Positions 58,670-64,000 of a DNA stretch of 64,000 bases are shown piece by piece; positions within the stretch are counted from its first letter, which is position 1, and every line of letters starts with the position of its first letter. Location of the stretch: contig NW_020825312.1 of the NCBI RefSeq assembly GCF_003286085.1, forward strand, positions 5,394,001 to 5,458,000, written 5' to 3'. The position numbers and the translations under genes were made by a program. The DNA is from Drosophila persimilis (lineage: Eukaryota > Arthropoda > Insecta > Diptera > Drosophilidae). Below the pieces are notes generated by a model. That model searched no databases, was not told the DNA's origin, and saw nothing but the letters and a program-made list of their open reading frames with translations.

Positions 58670-59939
58670 TGTCTATGAAATATTAAAGATAATTATAGTC
58701 ATTGGCAAAATGCCCTTATAGACACATTATTGAAACTTCTTAGCTAAAGTATGGAGTATAGCTGGTTATAACATATACATAACTTTAATCTTTGAAAATG
58801 CCTTCTACCGGAAACCGTTTTGATCCGCGTAATGTTCAATAATGTTGGATACAATTTGATTGAATTCACCTCCGAGCCCTTCGCAGCAATCTTTTATCCA
58901 AACACAATGAGTTGCAGCCTGAGCCTCATCCCCTTAACAAGGAAATGCCGTCAGTTGTTCGATACTCCCTTGACAAAGATTCTATCTCGTTTCCCCGGTT
59001 CCTTCCAAGCAATTTGTAAACCATCAAATCGCGTTAAATGCTCTTTTCCGGCCGCGGCATCTTTCCCTTTTATCTACCCATTCATCTGGCTGCGAAAGAG
59101 GAGAAACATGTCATTGTTTTTTGTTGTTTTTGTTTTGTCTTGGTAAGCGGATTCGCTTAGGCTGACGGAGATTCCCGAGTCTTTTTCCTCTTTCCCTTGT
59201 GGCTTGCACCTCGGACAGGTACAAGGACGACACATGGCTCGATAAGGATCCAATCGTTTGCGCTTCTTCCTTCCTATTGATTCGTTTTCCTCTGGGCTGT
59301 TCCTTTGTACGGCCCTGAGAACGAAAACGGTAAAGAAGGCTGTCATCCGTCCATAAGAGCAACTTCAGTTCCTCATGGAGTTATGCAAACGGTTTTCCCC
59401 TAATTTTCCTTAATTTGTCACCAACAAAACACACTTCATGCTTCATGCTGCGCCTCGCCGACAACTTCCGTCGCAGCCATTCAGCCAATAAGTACAAATG
59501 ACAAGACCCCGTGTCTAATGAGCTCGGCCATTTCACAGTAGCCAGGTTAGGTCAGATCTGACCCATTCGTGGTCTGCTCATAAAATGTCTGAAAAATGAG
59601 CATGTAATTTACGAGTTGTTGTTGAGCCCACACTCCCGGAAAATCTATTTCGATTTTTATTAGTTGAAGAAACTGGGAACTGGGAACTGGAACTGCAACT
59701 GCAACTGGCTGAGAGCGTAATGAGGCATTTAAAATCGTTTCCGTTCGGAATTGAATACATTAAAATATTTATTTGTCATTGTTACCAACAAAACCGTCTT
59801 AGCGGTAATGATAGACATTGTAGTGGGTCCCATATTATCCTATATAGTAATTTTCACTAGATTGAGGCCTAGTTCATATAGGGATTGAACCGAGATGTCA
59901 ATGAAAGTAGGAAACAAGGCAGTTTTGGGACTAGGGTGA

Positions 59940-60570
59940 AAGAGTAATAGTATATATATATGTATATAAAGTATATATTTAATTGTCTTTTGAGCATGTA
60001 AACTTTTCTGGAATTTTTTCTGACCACTTCGAAACCTTCAGTAGTTGGAGACATGGAGCAGAGCATTGTCCTGTTGAAATGTCCACGAATCGCCATAATA
60101 TTTTCCTCTAAAATCAATAAGAACTTCGTCCAATGGTTGAAAATATTTTCTGACGCCTATTTTGGGGCCTTAATATCCCTATTTTTCACTCATCAGTGAA
60201 GATGATATTTTTTCCACTCAGGACTCAGGTCCCAAAACGGATGAGTTTCAGTAAAGGTAAAGTGACATTCGCCCCACTTTATGTCGGGGAAGTAGCTGAC
60301 ATTTTACTAGCCTTTTTCGTGGGAAACGTTCTGATCAGCCCTCAAAATTGCTTGCACTCGACGCTTTGGTACAGGGAGGAGCCAGTTCGTGACAAATTTT
60401 TCTTTAACGGCCAAGCTTTTATACGCCGCTTATCGTGTTCTCGCAGTAATGGGGTGTGCCCCGGGCGAGGTGTTTTCCCGTTACTTTTTGGATCTTTTAA
60501 AAAAGTTTGGATTGTAAAACATCTTCTGCTCATTTTGGTAACGATTTCCTGTAGTGGCATTTTGCGATAA
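59940..60570 (-). pseudogene. Decayed Tc1-type transposase
   Basis: On the minus strand the fragment starts with a helix-turn-helix-like MPLQEIVTKMSRR (60560) and the second DNA-binding subdomain KTPRPGHTPLLREHDKRRI. After frame breaks it shows IFTDE (about 60185-60200, first catalytic Asp region) and FQQDNALLH (about 60052-60081, second catalytic Asp region). Stops and frameshifts lie between these blocks, and the third catalytic segment is not visible, so it is dead. Flanking inverted repeats were not found by eye. It is separate from the 4357-5074 element. Confidence 0.75.
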
Positions 60571-61280
60571 GTTAAATTTTGTGCACCTGATTATCACAAT
60601 AAGCCAAAACGCAAGCAAAACCAATCAATTTGATGCGACCACTAATTGAAGCTCAATGATTTCGTTCAGCATTACGAGGCGCGAGAGCTTTTATGAAATA
60701 ATAACGGAACCTAATTCGTTTTTGTACTGCACTTTGTTATTGCAAGCAAGATGAGCTTTTTGCAAGATCAGACCCAACGACGAAGTTCTGGCAGCAGATC
60801 GTAAACATTGTAGGCATTAAGCTTTCCGTCTCGAAAGCTTAGAGCTATTCCAATGAGGTTTTTTTCTTTCAGAAAAGCACAGTGTAGTCGGCGGATCGGC
60901 TCCACAGGCCCACATCAACAAAGAGAGTGCAACTTTGGTAACCTTTCCCTTTTGTTTTTCTGTATAGTTTTAGGTTTTCTTGTGAAAAATTAAAGCTCAT
61001 TTTCGTTCGTGCCATTCATCTAATTTCAAGCGTAAAGCTTGCCATAACTTCTTTGATATCAATTCTTCTACTCAAAGCGAGGAATATAGGAATAAAATTC
61101 GTTTCCTTCTGTCTGTTAAGGTACTTTGGCTCAACCCCTGCCAATAGCCAAATTTTCTGAAGTTTCGTCCGTTGTGAGTCCTCTGGAGCAACAATCAATC
61201 ATAATTCTTTCCTAGTTTGTCAAGAAACTTCGCTTCACCTGGAGTTCGAAGGGAAGTTGGCGTTGTCTGTTATCGCAATG

Positions 61281-61370
61281 CAGTCAGGCAGTGCCAGTGC
61301 CTTGCCAGTGTCAGTGCCTTGCCAGTGTCAGTGCCTTGGCAGTGCTAGTGCCATGCCAGTGCCAGTGTCA
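61281..61370. repeat. CAGTGCC-type minisatellite
   Basis: A roughly 18-bp unit (TGCCTTGCCAGTGTCAG) repeated with variation, built on a shorter CAGTGCC/CAGTGTC motif. Confidence 0.8.
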
Positions 61371-62950
61371 CAAAGAGAAGCAGAAGCATCAGCTAAGTTC
61401 CAACAAAAGCTATTGACTTTCAGGTGGAGGTGTGGCGCATTGGTCTTGGTTTCGGTCGCACTGCACATAAAGTTGAGGGAAAAAGAGCGCCAGGGGAATA
61501 GCAACAATAACGGAGGACGAAAGCTGATAAGCATGAAAACGGAAACTCGCACACCGACAGGACACAGCACAGCCATGAAAGAAGAAGGCCGGGAGCCTGA
61601 GCAGGGCAGAAATGCAACAGTTTGCCAAGGGATATTGACGGACCGAAGCTGGGTTGAGTTGCTGTCAATGCCATTGAAGGAATTCCCCGGCGTGTCCTGG
61701 CCTCTGTTTGTGTGTGGCCGCATGAAAACCCGATAACGCTGTGTATGCAGGAACTCTTGCTGTTTATACCAGCCTCATGTGCACACATACACGAGCAAAA
61801 TCGTTTGCAGTGGTATCTGTGCACGGCGTGAAGATGGAGGAGCCGCGCTGAACGCGCTAACATATGATTGTCGTCTGCCTCCACCGAACATAAAACGGGA
61901 TAAAGGATAACGAAGCGCAAATTTCAAATAATCATGAATATTACATGAGCTGCAGAAGTAGACAAACGTTCCGCAGACAACGCACACACACACATACACA
62001 CACGCAGATACATGCACACTGGGGCAAGGAAAGGATACGCCACGGAATCCGGTTAGTCCGATCCTGCTACTGTTTCTCGCCAGGCTTCTCTTTTCTTTTT
62101 TTTTAGCGGCGATTTAAATAAAAATCATTCACACGTCCCAAATTATTTATTAATGGACATACATACATACATACTCGTGGTATGTATGCAAAAATCGGTA
62201 AAGGCGTTTGGAGTATGGGGCAGGAGAGAAGGGTAGAGAGACCTACATATGGTGAAAGAGGGTACCGAACTGTTTAAAATCTCAAGATTTGATATTTTTC
62301 GTGTTGTATCCGGGGGTTTCCTGTCGAGGATGGGGAATAAGACATTGACAAGGGGTTGCTACCCCTGGATCCTGTCTGCAAATCGATTGAACGTTTTGCT
62401 TTGTTTGGTTTTCCCTCATCCAATGCGATTATTCAAATGTGATTCCTTCAGTTATCCCTCTGAGGAATTTAAAAAATTTGAACTTTTTCCATATTGGGCA
62501 GAATTTCGAATGATCATTATTTTACCGATATCTTAAGGGACGACATTAATCCTTGATTCTTTATTTTGCAGCCTGTGAATAATATATTCGCTGTCTGGCA
62601 TCAGGGTCCTTAAAGCACGCACCTCCGCAAAGGAGCAACCCACTCGAGTTGACTGATAGCACCCTCCGACTACACCCCCCCCCGACTGCACCCTCCGACA
62701 ACACCCTCCTTCGTGTGTGAATGTGCGTTAAATGAGAAGCCGGCAATGAGCTTGCAATAATGTGATAAGCGCAACGGAAATGAAAATAAGTATAAATGTA
62801 AGTGCAAAGGAAGCGGTGACACAGGCACACAAAGGGAAAAATATAAACAGAGCGGGAGCGGAAGTTGCAACAACAACCAGAACAGCAAAAAGCCCGAGGA
62901 GCACTTAAAGGCGAGAGGAGGTGCCACCGTGAACTTCAATAACAGTACGC

Positions 62951-62995
62951 AGAGCGGCAGAGAGGCAGAGAGGCAGAGAGGCAGAGAGGCAGAGC
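62951..62995. repeat. (GGCAGAGA)n repeat
   Basis: About five 8-bp units. Confidence 0.85.
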
Positions 62996-64000
62996 TGCAG
63001 ACTGCAGACAGTGACGGAGCCAAAGAGATGGGGACAGCAGGGGAGCTCGTGTGCGGATCATCAGGCAATAAAAGCAGAATTGCCGGTGGAGTCAGGACCT
63101 CTGCACTCACCCTCTTGCCTGCCCGCCTGCTCACATGTGGTGCTTTTTGCCGCAATTATTTTTATTGGTTCGGGGCAAAAATTTACGTTTCATATTTCCC
63201 GGCTGCACCGAACCGACTTACGGGAATGGCGTTAATTTCGTTACGGAAAATTTCAACGACTTTACACGAGAGCATGTGCGGCAACCAGACCAGCTTGATG
63301 GGAAACCGATTGATGAAAGGGGAAAGGGTAGTTGGCACTGCGGCGCCACTGCACACAATAGAGCTTAATATTGAAAAGTTTCGAGAATCTTAATTAAAGG
63401 TTATACCCGTAAAGACCTTCTTTAATTATGGGTATTTGTGCGGCAGTGGTGCTAAGTGGATGAGCCAAGGATACACGGCTACGGCGGGGCCATGTAAATT
63501 TGATCTCATCGCTTGAATGTTCTAATGCGCCACAAATGAGTACGTTGACTTATTTGTTTTTGTTGAATTCCCCGGAAAATATACATACATTTATGTAATT
63601 AATTAATCCATTAACCTATCCTATGAAATTTCAATATGCACTCAATATTTATTTATTGACCACTTTATATGACATATTTCGTTTATTCGATATGCACTAC
63701 ATGCAGACATACAAACATCATTAATCAATGTACATTCAACAGACCAGCGCAAAAACCGAAGGAATTCGCACTTATTTCATAATTAAACAACAAAAACCAA
63801 TTAAATTTAACTTAATCAAATTACAAATTGACAATTTGAAATGCAGAATCATCTACTTTACGTTCAAGCCCCTACCATTGAACGAATACATTTCAACTGA
63901 AACTCAATCGAGCTCATCGAGTATCGACATCTTTTAATGCCTCGGACGCAATCAATAAAAATACGTGTGAAAGAGGGCGGAGGGGGCCGTGGGAATGGGC

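Larger units (their letters stand above)
60571..64000. other. Distal non-coding flank
   Basis: AT-rich intergenic DNA with a CAGTGCC minisatellite, CA microsatellite (about 61980-62005), a GGCAGAGA repeat and TACATA repeats. Several 60-160-codon open frames on both strands follow the simple repeats or lack any recognisable domain. No gene is supported up to the window end. Confidence 0.5.

Noticed and set aside
61257-61920. Long open frames on both strands around the CAGTGCC repeat
   Set aside because: Partly translated minisatellite and otherwise featureless; no start context or splice sites.
62249-62536. 95-codon + strand open frame
   Set aside because: AT-rich, no recognisable family, no neighbouring exon.
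1-64000. CRISPR arrays, rRNA and tRNA genes
   Set aside because: Searched by eye for regularly spaced repeats and for tRNA A/B boxes; only simple repeats and isolated GGTTCGA-like strings were found, without a cloverleaf.

Overview
The window is animal nuclear DNA from a Drosophila species. Introns are short with GT..AG ends, intergenic DNA is AT-rich and full of CA/GA/TATG microsatellites, and fly TATCGATA promoter motifs are frequent. The gene set matches D. melanogaster chromosome arm 3L near 71E (dop, RhoGAP71E, a commissureless gene), that is Muller element D. An exact species is not claimed. A DINE-1/INE-1-like repeat and Tc1 relics would suit an obscura-group or other Sophophora fly, but this is inference. 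All exon structures were read by hand from splice signals, reading phase and family similarity.

Layout. 1-4200 (+): 3' part of the MAST kinase gene drop out, followed by an internally deleted Tc1-type element with long inverted repeats (4357-5074). 5.7-15.6 kb: compact housekeeping genes, namely Ufsp2 (+, UFM1 protease), mrn/Tfb2 (-, TFIIH p52), a Utp14 homologue (+, ribosome biogenesis), AIMP2 (+, tRNA-synthetase complex scaffold) and a Cdc34/UBE2R-type E2 (-). Most have TATCGATA/CGATA motifs just upstream; mrn and Utp14 share a 183-bp divergent promoter. 18.2-32.6 kb (+): RhoGAP71E, with a 7-kb first intron and two alternative 3' ends. 34.7-38.0 kb (-): a phosducin-like protein gene and a five-exon gene of unknown function. 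38.4-54.0 kb (-): a commissureless-family gene (probably comm2) whose 14.3-kb intron holds an oppositely oriented nine-finger C2H2 zinc-finger gene. 54-64 kb: mostly non-coding flank with a DINE-1-like repeat, a decayed Tc1 transposase and one or two small coding-like islands.

Basic cell-maintenance genes with DRE/BEAF-type promoters are thus packed between regulated genes with long introns (dop, RhoGAP71E, comm2). I see no operon, CRISPR array, tRNA or rRNA gene. Nothing here amounts to a clearly new biological system. The best leads are the stop-free introns of dop (one within the kinase activation segment), the two 3' ends of RhoGAP71E, the multiple PY motifs of the Comm protein, and the two unassigned coding-like islands at 47.4-47.6 kb and 58.4-58.7 kb.
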